DNA of 64,000 nt from contig NZ_QTJY01000011.1 in assembly GCF_003703975.1 (NCBI RefSeq), forward strand, positions 62,001 through 126,000, given 5' to 3'. The notes under the pieces are model-generated. The model made no database searches, was not told the DNA's origin, and saw only the letters and a list, made by a program, of their open reading frames with translations. Shown piece by piece: positions 53,701 through 61,102 of this stretch. Numbering within the stretch: the first letter of the stretch is position 1; every line of letters starts with the position of its first letter. Position numbers and translations under genes: made by a program. The DNA is from Larkinella soli. GTDB taxonomy: Bacteria; Bacteroidota; Bacteroidia; Cytophagales; Spirosomataceae.

Positions 53701-53948
53701 TGCGCCGACCGGCCGAAGCCGTCCAGTCGCTCCGGCGATCCGGACGGTTCGGGCTTTCGCTGGAGGACTGGCTGGCGAGTCAGATTCACATGACCGTCAA
53801 CCGCCTGTTTCGGACCCGCCAGCGGGTGGTGGAATATGCGCTCTACTATCATCTCCACAAAGCTTACCGCATCCGGTACGGACGGCAGGTTCTGTCGCAG
53901 CCCCCGGCCGAAGAAACCGTTTTCTCGATTTCCCTATCCAACCCATGA
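50766..53948 (+). CDS. lanB: Full-length LanB-type lanthipeptide dehydratase
   Basis: 1,060 residues, so the glutamylation and elimination domains sit on one chain. Glutamylation domain (Lant_dehydr_N, about 50-640) carries SRYSARCTPFGRFSGF at 78-93, the characteristic tRNA-Glu/peptide-binding block. Elimination domain (SpaB_C, about 760-1045) has WLYVKLYSG at 766 and RYADPDAHLRFRF (806-818; Arg815, Arg817), TYHREVERYG (Glu857, Arg860) and IHMTVNRL (His1008). By comparison with NisB from memory, these match R784, R786, E823, R826 and H961, so the enzyme looks active. It glutamylates Ser/Thr from glutamyl-tRNA and eliminates glutamate. The stop overlaps the exporter start (ATGA). Confidence 0.95.
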   Translation: MATTPFQTAFVRVPLAPWSRLEALDLTTLADRLRDPAFREALYIASPALYAEAVALDFSREPDEKSRRVVYALVKYLSRYSARCTPFGRFSGFSTLPIAPGPTQVRLTTDGTVRKVTRLDMNYLCALAQDLEKHPAIRPFLRFYPNSSLYAVRDHYRYIAYRYDSAGLRKHHLLRADRTDYLDGVLDKAKPGATVVQLAESLVDAEITREEADAFVGQLLDAQLLVSELEPALTGDDFLLQILTTLKTVQENHPSDELGSLLNLMKEIRTDLKALETADPSECPGNYRNIEEKLRRMTTPFDRKVLFQIDTWLPGTEGGLSQGLINKLISKIPALMKLVPAGNAVMEAFKARFLDRYEQEEIPLVVALDPELGIGYPAGQPGSDLSPLVEGLETGTPELTDTFTVPAEHRLLFQKIAEAQVPGEYEICLREDDLRTLEPAPVDLPPTHSAMFSVFREGGREKLILNAFGGQNGSYLLGRFGHTDPSVPALLQEISRAEDEENPGVLFADLVHLPEARTGNVIIRPRLKTYQIPFLGKASAEPEHQIPVTDLMVSVRANTVRLRSRSLNRIIVPRLSNAHHFSQANALDIYHFLCDLQAQHQRTSLSYLLGPAVEIFSFIPRISLDTLLLSEARWNFRDTQVKDLVAAFKTGSWSGLREEIDRWRSRFRIPRHLCLVEGDNELYVDLENRLLAETFVHEIKSRPRFTVREFLYRDETAVVESGAGRHLNQFVVAFRNGQEPAGTERARPEIQTVPTVTRKFMPGSEWLYVKLYSGIKTADTLLTDVLLPLTEQLEAEGRITRYFFIRYADPDAHLRFRFHLTDPAETGPVMSRLYTALNPLLAERTVTSVQTDTYHREVERYGETAMEIAESFFHIDSRTILHFLTRIEGAEGEEYRWRFGLKLIHDLLDRMDMSLKDRIELTGQQARFFGKEFGYNADRKKQLDHRFKAVEGVIQDLLDETGEEHQFLYDLSRARSEHLRRPAEAVQSLRRSGRFGLSLEDWLASQIHMTVNRLFRTRQRVVEYALYYHLHKAYRIRYGRQVLSQPPAEETVFSISLSNP

Positions 53949-56182
53949 AAACTCTGCTCAAAACGGTAGTCGGCGGAAAACGCAGTTCCTACGGTCTGGT
54001 CGACCGGTTTCCTTACGTCGGGCAGGGCGGGCTGATGGACTGCGGACCGACCTGTCTGGCGATGATCCTCCAGCACTACGGTCTGGCCGACGCCCGCGCG
54101 CTCCTGACCCGGCTTTCCGGCATCACCCTCGAAGGCACGAGCCTGTACACGCTCATGGAAGTGGCCGAAAGTTTCGGCTTCAGGGCGGAGGGATACGAGC
54201 TGGACTACCACCAACTCAGCCGGATTCAGCTGCCCTGCATCGCCCACTACGAGGGGCAGCATTTCGTGGTGGTATACGAGGCCACCGACACGCACGTGCG
54301 GGTGGCCGACCCGGCTTTCGGCAAAACGCGCTATACGAAGGAGGAATTTACCAACAAGTGGAGCGGCATCGTGCTGGAACTGAAACCGACGGAAGCTTTT
54401 TACCGGAACGAGGACCTGGTAGCCTCCGTCCGGCAGGTGAAGGCAGAGAAAAAAAGCGTGTTCCGGCAGCTCTACCGGCCTCTTCTGAAGGAGAACCGGC
54501 GGGTAATCGGTGAAATATTTTTCTTCTCCCTCCTGCTCGAACTGGTTGGGCTGGCGCTGCCGCTGTTTACCCAGACCATGCTGGATAACGTGCTGGTCAA
54601 CCAGAACCGGCGGCTGCTGGTGGGTATTCTGGTCGGGCTGATGCTGGTGTTCGTAGTACAGGTCGTGCTGACCTACACCCGGAGCATGCTGATGGTGCAT
54701 TCCCGGTTCCGGATCGAGATGGACTTCATGTCCGCCTTTTTCGAGCGGTTCATTTCCCTGAAACAAAGCTATTACGACCGCCGGAAGCGGGAGGAGTTCA
54801 TGGCCCGGTTTCAGGAGGGCGTCGGCATCCGGCAGTTCACCAACCCGGTCATCCTCCAGAACTTTCTGGACATCGCCTTCATGCTGATCTACTTTCCGGT
54901 GCTGTTTTTCTTCAATACCGCCCTGGCCGGCATCGCTCTCTCCTGCTTTCTGGCTTACGGGCTGACGACGGTATACTTCATCCCGATCGTGCGAAACCTG
55001 CGCTCGAAGGTGTACTACAAAAACCAGGCGTCGATGGGCGGTTTTCTGGACGCGGTGCTGGGCATCAAAACCGTCAAACTGCTGTCGCTCGAAAAATACC
55101 GGCTGACCCGCTGGAAGCAGGTACACCGGGAGTCGATCAACTCGGTGATGCAGGACGAACAGAAGCAGATTCTGATCAACTCCCTCCAGAAACTGATCTT
55201 CATTTTCAGCCAGGTAGCCGTTTTCTGGGTAGGAGCCTATGAGGTATTTACCGGATCGCTCAGTATCGGTCAATACATGGCGTTTACCTCCATTTTCATG
55301 ACGGTCATGAACGCGGTAAACAGTGTTAGCGCCCTCTGGATGATGGTAACGCAGGTCAGCGTCAGCTTCGACAAGATCAACGAGCTGTTTCTGGAAGAGC
55401 CGGAAAACCGCGATTTCCAGACAAAAACAAGTCAGTTTTCGACCGAACTCATCCGGTTCGATAACGTCTCCTTCCGGTATGGTACGCGGGATGAAAACTA
55501 CATCCTGAAAGACCTGAACCTGGACATCCGGCAAGGCGAACGTATCGGCATCGTCGGACGGAACGGCACCGGCAAAACGACCTTCGTGAAGCTGCTGGTC
55601 AACCTCTACCCCGACTATGAAGGCCGCATCCTCTTCGGGTCGCAGGAACTGCGGAACCTCCATCCGGGGGCGCTTCGGAAACGGGTGTTTCTCTTCCCCC
55701 AGGAAACCTATGTCTTCAATGAAACCATCCGGGAAAATATCCGCTGCGCCAACCTGTCGGCCACGACCGAGCAGGTGGTGGAAGCCGCCCGGCTGGCCGA
55801 CCTGCACGATTTCGTAAAAAGCCATGCCCTCGGATATAACCAGATGGTGGGCAGCGGGGGCAGCAACCTCTCGGGCGGGCAGGTGCTCAAAATCGGCTTT
55901 GCCCGCCTGTTCGTGACCGACCCCGCCCCGGACGTCATCATACTCGACGAAGCCGGCAGCGCCCTCGACGTGGAAACCGAGCGCCGGATTCTGAATAACC
56001 TCTACAAACGGTTTCCGAAAACCACCATCCTTTCCATCGCCCACCGGCTCCACACCCTCCGCAACGCCGACCGGATTCTGGTCTTCGACGGCGGCACCAT
56101 CACCGAGCAAGGCTCGCACCCGGAACTCATGAGCCGCCGAAACCTCTATTACGACTTTATGAAAACCTACATAGATTATTGA
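53945..56182 (+). CDS. C39 peptidase-containing ABC exporter of the lanthipeptide
   Basis: 745 residues from the ATG at 53945. N-terminal C39 peptidase (about 20-150): Cys33 in LMDCGPTCL, His106 in EGQHFVVVYE and Asp122 in RVADPAFG form the catalytic triad that cleaves after Gly-Gly leaders. The membrane domain (about 185-475) has six helices. The ATPase has Walker A GRNGTGKTT (538-546), signature LSGGQ (642-646) and Walker B VIILDE ending Asp668-Glu669. It trims and exports the product through the inner membrane, with the HlyD protein encoded next. An upstream in-frame extension is a shadow of the LanB reading frame. Confidence 0.96.
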   Translation: MKTLLKTVVGGKRSSYGLVDRFPYVGQGGLMDCGPTCLAMILQHYGLADARALLTRLSGITLEGTSLYTLMEVAESFGFRAEGYELDYHQLSRIQLPCIAHYEGQHFVVVYEATDTHVRVADPAFGKTRYTKEEFTNKWSGIVLELKPTEAFYRNEDLVASVRQVKAEKKSVFRQLYRPLLKENRRVIGEIFFFSLLLELVGLALPLFTQTMLDNVLVNQNRRLLVGILVGLMLVFVVQVVLTYTRSMLMVHSRFRIEMDFMSAFFERFISLKQSYYDRRKREEFMARFQEGVGIRQFTNPVILQNFLDIAFMLIYFPVLFFFNTALAGIALSCFLAYGLTTVYFIPIVRNLRSKVYYKNQASMGGFLDAVLGIKTVKLLSLEKYRLTRWKQVHRESINSVMQDEQKQILINSLQKLIFIFSQVAVFWVGAYEVFTGSLSIGQYMAFTSIFMTVMNAVNSVSALWMMVTQVSVSFDKINELFLEEPENRDFQTKTSQFSTELIRFDNVSFRYGTRDENYILKDLNLDIRQGERIGIVGRNGTGKTTFVKLLVNLYPDYEGRILFGSQELRNLHPGALRKRVFLFPQETYVFNETIRENIRCANLSATTEQVVEAARLADLHDFVKSHALGYNQMVGSGGSNLSGGQVLKIGFARLFVTDPAPDVIILDEAGSALDVETERRILNNLYKRFPKTTILSIAHRLHTLRNADRILVFDGGTITEQGSHPELMSRRNLYYDFMKTYIDY

Positions 56183-56184
56183 TA

Positions 56185-57456
56185 ATGAATACAGTACTAA
56201 AAGACCTGACGGAGGCTCAGTATGCCGACCTCTACCATGTGGACGACGCTCCCCTGCCCGATCTCCGGCTGAAGGCTCTGCAACGGCTGGGCTGGTGGGC
56301 GGTGCTGCTGGTGGCGGCCGGATTTGCGGCCGGGTTCCTGATCGTGCTGCCGGACACCATCCCGACGGGGTTCGTCTTCAAGTCCGAGCAGGCGGAAGCC
56401 GTCTTTCGGTTTCCGGCACCGGTGTACATCGAACGGCAGATGGTGCGGAACGGACAGACCGTAAAAGCCGGGGACGACCTGCTGGAACTCAGCTCCCCGG
56501 ACATAGCCGCGCTGGCCCACGACCTGGAAGCCGCCCGGTCGAACCTGGACCGTTTCCGTCGATTCCGGACGGCATCGGCGGCCAGCGAGCAGGACGGCAT
56601 CCGGCTGACCATCCGACGCATCCGGGAAACGCTTGCCCTGAAGGAATCCCGGCGCGTCATGGTGGAAACGAAATGGGCTTCCGAATCCAAACGGCTGGAG
56701 TACGAGCGGGAAGAAGCCGGGCGGCTGCTGAAGCTGAACCGTGACCTGTTTACCCAGTCGGTCATCAGCCGCAACGATCTTCACCAGTTCGAGGCCGCAG
56801 CCCTGAAAACCCAAAGCGCTTTCGATCTGGCTTACCAGACGTATCTGGACCAGCGAAGCACCCTTACCCGGGAAATCACGTCCGGGAAGCTGGAAATCAA
56901 TACCCTCGAAACACAGATCACGAAGAATACCGGCGACCTGCTCGGGGAAGAAAACCGGCTGGAAGCGGCCCTGAGAACAGCCCGCATCCGCATCGAGAGC
57001 CTGTACGGCCCCTTCGAGCTGACCGGTCATCACCACCTTCGGCTGAAAGCCGCCCGTGCCGGGACGGTTTCCTTCCTGTTTGAAGGCGAAAAGCAGGTAC
57101 CGGCCGGGACTACCCTGCTCAAACTGATGCACCGGGAGGCTCCCCTCTACGGCCATGCGCGGGTTACGTCGTCCCAGATCGGAAAAATCCGGGCGGGCCA
57201 GCGGGTGGTTCTGAAAGTAGACGCCTACCCGGTGTATGAATTCGGGCCGGTATACGGCGACATCTCGGCCGTCTCGCTCACCCCCGACGAAAAAGGGCTG
57301 TTCAACGTCCGGCTGCGGGTGACCCATGAAAATGCGCTGGAAAACCGCCTGAGAATCGGCCTGCGGGGACAGGCCGACATCATTACCGATGAACGAACGA
57401 TCTTCGGCCACCTGACCCGCAGTTTCCGGAAGGCGGCATCCGACCTGACGGATTAG
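56185..57456 (+). CDS. HlyD-family membrane fusion (adaptor) protein of the exporter
   Basis: 423 residues from the ATG at 56185; a TTG six nt earlier overlaps the exporter stop. Short cytoplasmic N-tail, one membrane helix (about 35-57), then the lipoyl/hairpin architecture: split lipoyl halves around 70-105 and 285-310, a long coiled coil (about 120-270) and a C-terminal beta-barrel (315-400). It bridges the ABC exporter and an outer-membrane TolC channel in Gram-negatives. No TolC gene lies in the window, so a housekeeping channel must be used. It is the last clear gene of the operon. Confidence 0.93.
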   Translation: MNTVLKDLTEAQYADLYHVDDAPLPDLRLKALQRLGWWAVLLVAAGFAAGFLIVLPDTIPTGFVFKSEQAEAVFRFPAPVYIERQMVRNGQTVKAGDDLLELSSPDIAALAHDLEAARSNLDRFRRFRTASAASEQDGIRLTIRRIRETLALKESRRVMVETKWASESKRLEYEREEAGRLLKLNRDLFTQSVISRNDLHQFEAAALKTQSAFDLAYQTYLDQRSTLTREITSGKLEINTLETQITKNTGDLLGEENRLEAALRTARIRIESLYGPFELTGHHHLRLKAARAGTVSFLFEGEKQVPAGTTLLKLMHREAPLYGHARVTSSQIGKIRAGQRVVLKVDAYPVYEFGPVYGDISAVSLTPDEKGLFNVRLRVTHENALENRLRIGLRGQADIITDERTIFGHLTRSFRKAASDLTD

Positions 57457-57596
57457 TCCCGTCGTGATCTGCCTCATCGGGACACCCCCGCCCAAACGCG
57501 AATACACCGAAAAGTTCGTTTCCATAAATCAGCAGGTGAGGGATGAAATACCGGCCTGAAGCCTTTACTTTGCTTTTTTAACCCCAATTGCCTTTT

Positions 57597-58118
57597 ATGA
57601 AAACACTTTCCGTTCTGACCACCGCCCTGTTTTTTGCCCTGACCATCACCGCCCGCGCCCAGGCTCCCGAGGCCAAACTGAAAGAAATGGGCATTACCCT
57701 GGCCGCCCCCTCCCCTTCCTTAGCCAATTACGTCAAAGCCGTCCGGACCGGCAGCCTGGTCTATCTCTCCGGCCACGTATCGAATCGGGCCGACGGCACC
57801 GGCATCAAGGGCAAGGTGGGCAAAGACCTGAGCGTCGAGCAGGGGTACGAAGCCGCCAAACTCTGCGCCCTCGGTCTGCTGTCTTCGCTGAAGGCCGAAG
57901 TCGGAGATCTCGGTAAGGTGAAGCGAGTGGTAAAGGTACTCGGCATGGTCAACTCCGCCCCCGAGTTCGCCGACCATCCGAAGGTCGTCAACGGCTGCTC
58001 CGACCTGTTGGTGGCGGTTTTCGGCGACCGGGGCAAACACGCCCGTTCCGCCGTCGGCGTGGCCGCCCTGCCCTCGGATTACGCAGTCGAGGTGGAGATG
58101 ATCGTGGAGGTGGAATGA
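57597..58118 (+). CDS. Secreted RidA/YjgF-like protein
   Basis: 173 residues from the ATG at 57597. RidA domains are normally cytoplasmic and about 130 residues long; this one has an added signal peptide (MKTLSVLTTALFFALTITAR, cleavage near ARAQ). The RidA core follows (LVYLSGHVSNRADGTG, KVLGMVNSAPEFADHPKVVN, HARSAVGVAALPSDYAVEVE); the Arg that lines the active site in imine deaminases is retained (HARSAVG). Cytoplasmic RidA hydrolyses reactive enamines; the periplasmic role is unknown. It follows the lanthipeptide operon by 140 nt and is probably separate. Confidence 0.88.
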   Translation: MKTLSVLTTALFFALTITARAQAPEAKLKEMGITLAAPSPSLANYVKAVRTGSLVYLSGHVSNRADGTGIKGKVGKDLSVEQGYEAAKLCALGLLSSLKAEVGDLGKVKRVVKVLGMVNSAPEFADHPKVVNGCSDLLVAVFGDRGKHARSAVGVAALPSDYAVEVEMIVEVE

Positions 58119-58185
58119 CGGCCGCCTTTGTCCTCCCGACGCAGGGGCCTGGGCAAAGCAGGGGAAGAAATCGCCCATCTTTTCA

Positions 58186-58193
58186 TAGCTTTG
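58186..58193 (+). promoter_or_regulatory. Putative -7 box of the alpha-galactosidase gene
   Basis: TAGCTTTG, exact TAnnTTTG match, about 23 nt of leader before the ATG at 58219. No clear -33 element. Confidence 0.4.
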
Positions 58194-58218
58194 CCGGGTC
58201 TATGCAACCGCAATCTCC

Positions 58219-60411
58219 ATGAAAGTTCTCCTGTGGGTCCTAACCCTGCTTTTCACGACTTTTTTTCCTGCCGGAGCAGCGCCCGGCGACCGGCACATCG
58301 TCATCGAAACCCAGCGGACCGCGCTGGTGATCCGGGTCGATCAGGCCGGTGACCCGACCATCGTCCACCTCGGCCCCCGGCTCCAGCGAACCGACGAATA
58401 CGCCGGAGTTCCGGAAAACGGCAAACGCGGAGAAGATTATACGACCATTTATAACTCCGCCTATACGCCGGCCGGCGGGCGCAACCTCCTCGAACCGGCC
58501 ATCCAGGCCATCCATGCCGACGGTAACCCCTCACTTGATCTGAAGTATGTCCGGCACGAAACCCGGAACGAGGCCGACGGGGTAGTGCTGACTACGGTGT
58601 TCCTGAAAGACCCGCAGTATCCGTTCGAAGTGAGCCTGTTTTATAAGGCGTACCAGAAGGAGGACGTGATCGAGCAGTGGTCGAGCATCCGGCATTCCGA
58701 GAAAAAGCCGGTGCGGCTTCAGAAATATGCCTCGGCCAACCTGTACCTGCCCGCCCAGCGGTATTACCTGACCAATTTCTCGGGCGACTGGGCGCGGGAA
58801 ATGAATCCGCAGGAAGTGGAGCTGACGGCCGGTCTGAAGGTGCTGGACACGAAGCTGGGCACCCGGGCGCACCTGTTTCAGCCGCCCTCCTTCCTGTTGT
58901 CGCTGAACCGGCCGGCGGAAGAAGAAACCGGCGAAGTGGTGGCCGGCACGCTGGCCTGGTCGGGAAACTTTCAGTTGCAGTTCGAGGTCGATCCGCTGAA
59001 AAATCTGCGGGTCATTGCGGGCATCAACCCGTATGCCTCCGAGTATACGCTGGCGCCCGGGAAGGAGCTGGTTACCCCGGCGCTGATCTTTTCCTACTCG
59101 AACATGGGCAAGGGCGCCGTGAGCCGGAACCTGCACCGCTGGGCCCGCAAACACCGCATTCCGCAGGGCGAGGGCAACCGGTTAACGCTGTTAAACAACT
59201 GGGAAGCCACCTATTTCGACTTCAACGAAGAGAAACTTTCGGCCCTTTTCAAGGACGGGAAAAAGCTGGGCGTGGACCTTTTCCTGTTAGATGACGGCTG
59301 GTTCGGGAACAAATATCCGCGCAACGACGACCATACCTCACTGGGCGACTGGGAGGAAAACAAACAGAAGCTACCGCACGGCATCGGTTATCTGGTAAAG
59401 GAAGCCGAAAGCGCGGGCATCCGCTTCGGCATCTGGCTGGAGCCGGAGATGGTCAGCCCCAAAAGCGAGCTGTACGAGAAACACCCCGACTGGGTGCTGA
59501 AACTGCCGAACCGGCCCGAGTATTACTTCCGCAATCAATTGGTGCTGGACCTCACCAACCCGAAGGTGCAGGATTTTGTGTACGGCGTCGTGGATAACCT
59601 CCTGACGAAGAATCCGACGCTAAGCTACATCAAGTGGGACTGCAACGCGGTCATTTACAATGCCTTCTCGGCCACCAACCCCAACCAGCAGCACCTGTAT
59701 GTCGAGTATGTGCAGGGCCTTTACAAGGTGCTGGAGCGGGTCCGGGCCAAATACCCGACGCTGCCGCTGATGCTCTGCTCCGGGGGCGGGGGCCGCGTCG
59801 ACTACGGGGCGCTGAAATACTTTACGGAGTTCTGGCCCTCCGACAATACCGACGGGCTGGAGCGGGTGTTCATTCAGTGGAATTACAGCTACTTTTTCCC
59901 GGCCATCGCCACCTGTAATCACGTCACCGACTGGGGCAAACAGCCGATCAAATTCCGCACGGACGTCGCCATGATGGGCAAGATGGGGTATGACATCGTG
60001 GTGAGCAAGCTGGAGGAGAAAGAACTGGCGTTCAGCCAGGAAGCGCTGAAAACCTACGCCCGGCTGAAGGACGTCATCTGGAAGGGGGACCTGTTCCGGC
60101 TGGCCTCTCCCCTGACCGGCGACGTGGCCTCCCTGCTGTACGTGACCGAGCAGCAGGACCGGGCGGTGTGGTTCAGCTACCTCGTCGGCAACCGGTACCG
60201 GGAAGGCAGCCAGGCTCCGATCCGGCTGAAGGGCCTGAGCCCCGCCAAACGCTATAAAGTGCAGGAACTAAACATCTTCCCCGGCACCAACTCCCCGATC
60301 AACCGCAACCCGGTGGTCCTTTCCGGCGACTACCTCATGACGGTCGGCTTCAACCCGATGGTCGACGCCCGTCGAGCGAGCGTGGTGCTGGAAGTGACGG
60401 AGGAGCGGTAA
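58219..60411 (+). CDS. Exported GH36 alpha-galactosidase
   Basis: 730 residues, typical of bacterial GH36. Signal peptide about 1-22 (VLTLLFTTFFPAGAAPGD). N-terminal beta-sandwich about 30-290, then the (beta/alpha)8 catalytic barrel and a C-terminal sheet. The barrel shows LLDDGWFGN, FGIWLEPEMVS, and the nucleophile Asp474 in YIKWDCNAVI; the acid/base lies in the WPSDNTDGL motif (Asp542 or its neighbour). It releases alpha-1,6- or terminal alpha-galactose from raffinose-type or galactomannan sugars, probably in the periplasm. Ends in a strong terminator. Confidence 0.95.
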   Translation: MKVLLWVLTLLFTTFFPAGAAPGDRHIVIETQRTALVIRVDQAGDPTIVHLGPRLQRTDEYAGVPENGKRGEDYTTIYNSAYTPAGGRNLLEPAIQAIHADGNPSLDLKYVRHETRNEADGVVLTTVFLKDPQYPFEVSLFYKAYQKEDVIEQWSSIRHSEKKPVRLQKYASANLYLPAQRYYLTNFSGDWAREMNPQEVELTAGLKVLDTKLGTRAHLFQPPSFLLSLNRPAEEETGEVVAGTLAWSGNFQLQFEVDPLKNLRVIAGINPYASEYTLAPGKELVTPALIFSYSNMGKGAVSRNLHRWARKHRIPQGEGNRLTLLNNWEATYFDFNEEKLSALFKDGKKLGVDLFLLDDGWFGNKYPRNDDHTSLGDWEENKQKLPHGIGYLVKEAESAGIRFGIWLEPEMVSPKSELYEKHPDWVLKLPNRPEYYFRNQLVLDLTNPKVQDFVYGVVDNLLTKNPTLSYIKWDCNAVIYNAFSATNPNQQHLYVEYVQGLYKVLERVRAKYPTLPLMLCSGGGGRVDYGALKYFTEFWPSDNTDGLERVFIQWNYSYFFPAIATCNHVTDWGKQPIKFRTDVAMMGKMGYDIVVSKLEEKELAFSQEALKTYARLKDVIWKGDLFRLASPLTGDVASLLYVTEQQDRAVWFSYLVGNRYREGSQAPIRLKGLSPAKRYKVQELNIFPGTNSPINRNPVVLSGDYLMTVGFNPMVDARRASVVLEVTEER

Positions 60412-60426
60412 GGTTTTATAACTTAG

Positions 60427-60466
60427 AAAGCAGAACGGCGAAGGTTATCCTTCGCCGTTCTGCTTT
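60427..60466. terminator. Strong terminator after the alpha-galactosidase
   Basis: Perfect 18-bp stem (aaagcagaacggcgaagg / ccttcgccgttctgcttt) with a 4-nt loop. It lies between the convergent GH36 and small XRE genes and can stop both. Confidence 0.85.
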
Positions 60467-60481
60467 TAATGGTACTGTAGT

Positions 60482-60691
60482 CTATTTTCTCGTCGAAACC
60501 AGCAACTCCCGAATATCTACCTCCAGAAATTGAGCAATCTCGTACAGCGTCTCGATCGACGGTTGAACTTCATTCGTACACCAGCGGGACACGGCGGATT
60601 CTGTCTTCCCGAGGTATCGCGCTAAATCTTTATTGCTTTTATTCCTATCAGCCAATACCGCTTTTATTCGATTGAGAAACAACTTTGCCAC
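60482..60691 (-). CDS. Small XRE (Cro/C1-type) helix-turn-helix regulator
   Basis: 69 residues made of one HTH_3 domain: RIKAVLADRNKSNKDLARYL, recognition part KTESAVSRWCTNEVQPSIET, closing IAQFLEVDIRELLVSTRK. No other domain. It stands divergent from the SymE-like gene across a 152-nt, very AT-rich gap, which is the standard position of a regulator of a small toxin or accessory gene. Base composition of the patch is lower in GC than the surroundings. Confidence 0.92.
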   Translation of the reverse strand: MAKLFLNRIKAVLADRNKSNKDLARYLGKTESAVSRWCTNEVQPSIETLYEIAQFLEVDIRELLVSTRK

Positions 60692-60843
60692 AAGAGGTTA
60701 ATTAATTGCGCTTCCATGCAAATATTATAAGTTTCTTCAAACTTGATTTTTAGTCAAAACTCTAAATAATTATAGTTTAAAATAAATTATTTTTACTATT
60801 ACGTATTTTTATCAAAGTTACAGCGGTTTGATTTAAAATAGTT

Positions 60844-61065
60844 ATGAAGAAAAAAATCTTAAAAACCGGAAGAAGGCAGTTGAAAGTGTACGAAAAATCC
60901 CAGCCCAGGTCAGCTTTTCGCTATGTCGTTCTCCCCGAAATACGGCTTTGCGGTCAGTGGCTCCGGGAGACCGGTTTTGAATGCGGTCAGGCCGTGCAGG
61001 TGCATCACGAGCCTCACCGGATTACCATCACGGTTCAGCCTGGGCCAGAACCAGAGTCTCGGTAA
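60844..61065 (+). CDS. SymE-family type I toxin-like protein
   Basis: 73 residues with the SymE (PF08845) pattern: PEIRLCGQWLRETGFECGQAV (here about 31-51), then VQVHHEPHRITITV. SymE proteins have an AbrB-like fold and, in Escherichia coli, are SOS-induced toxins whose translation is blocked by an antisense RNA (SymR). The basic N-terminus (MKKKILKTGRRQLKVYEKSQ) fits nucleic-acid binding. An antisense RNA cannot be shown by eye. The upstream region is AT-rich and shared with the divergent XRE gene. Confidence 0.85.
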   Translation: MKKKILKTGRRQLKVYEKSQPRSAFRYVVLPEIRLCGQWLRETGFECGQAVQVHHEPHRITITVQPGPEPESR

Positions 61066-61102
61066 AAGGAGTACTTTAAACTGTTCATAATTGAAACAGA
61101 CG

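Noticed and set aside
53060-53944. In-frame upstream extension of the ABC exporter
   Set aside because: The extension is the other reading frame of LanB; the C39 peptidase starts directly after the ATG at 53945, which shows the usual ATGA overlap.
57456-57483. Possible terminator hairpin after the HlyD gene (gtcccg / cgggac)
   Set aside because: Only 6 bp with a 16-nt loop and no T-run; too weak to report as a terminator.
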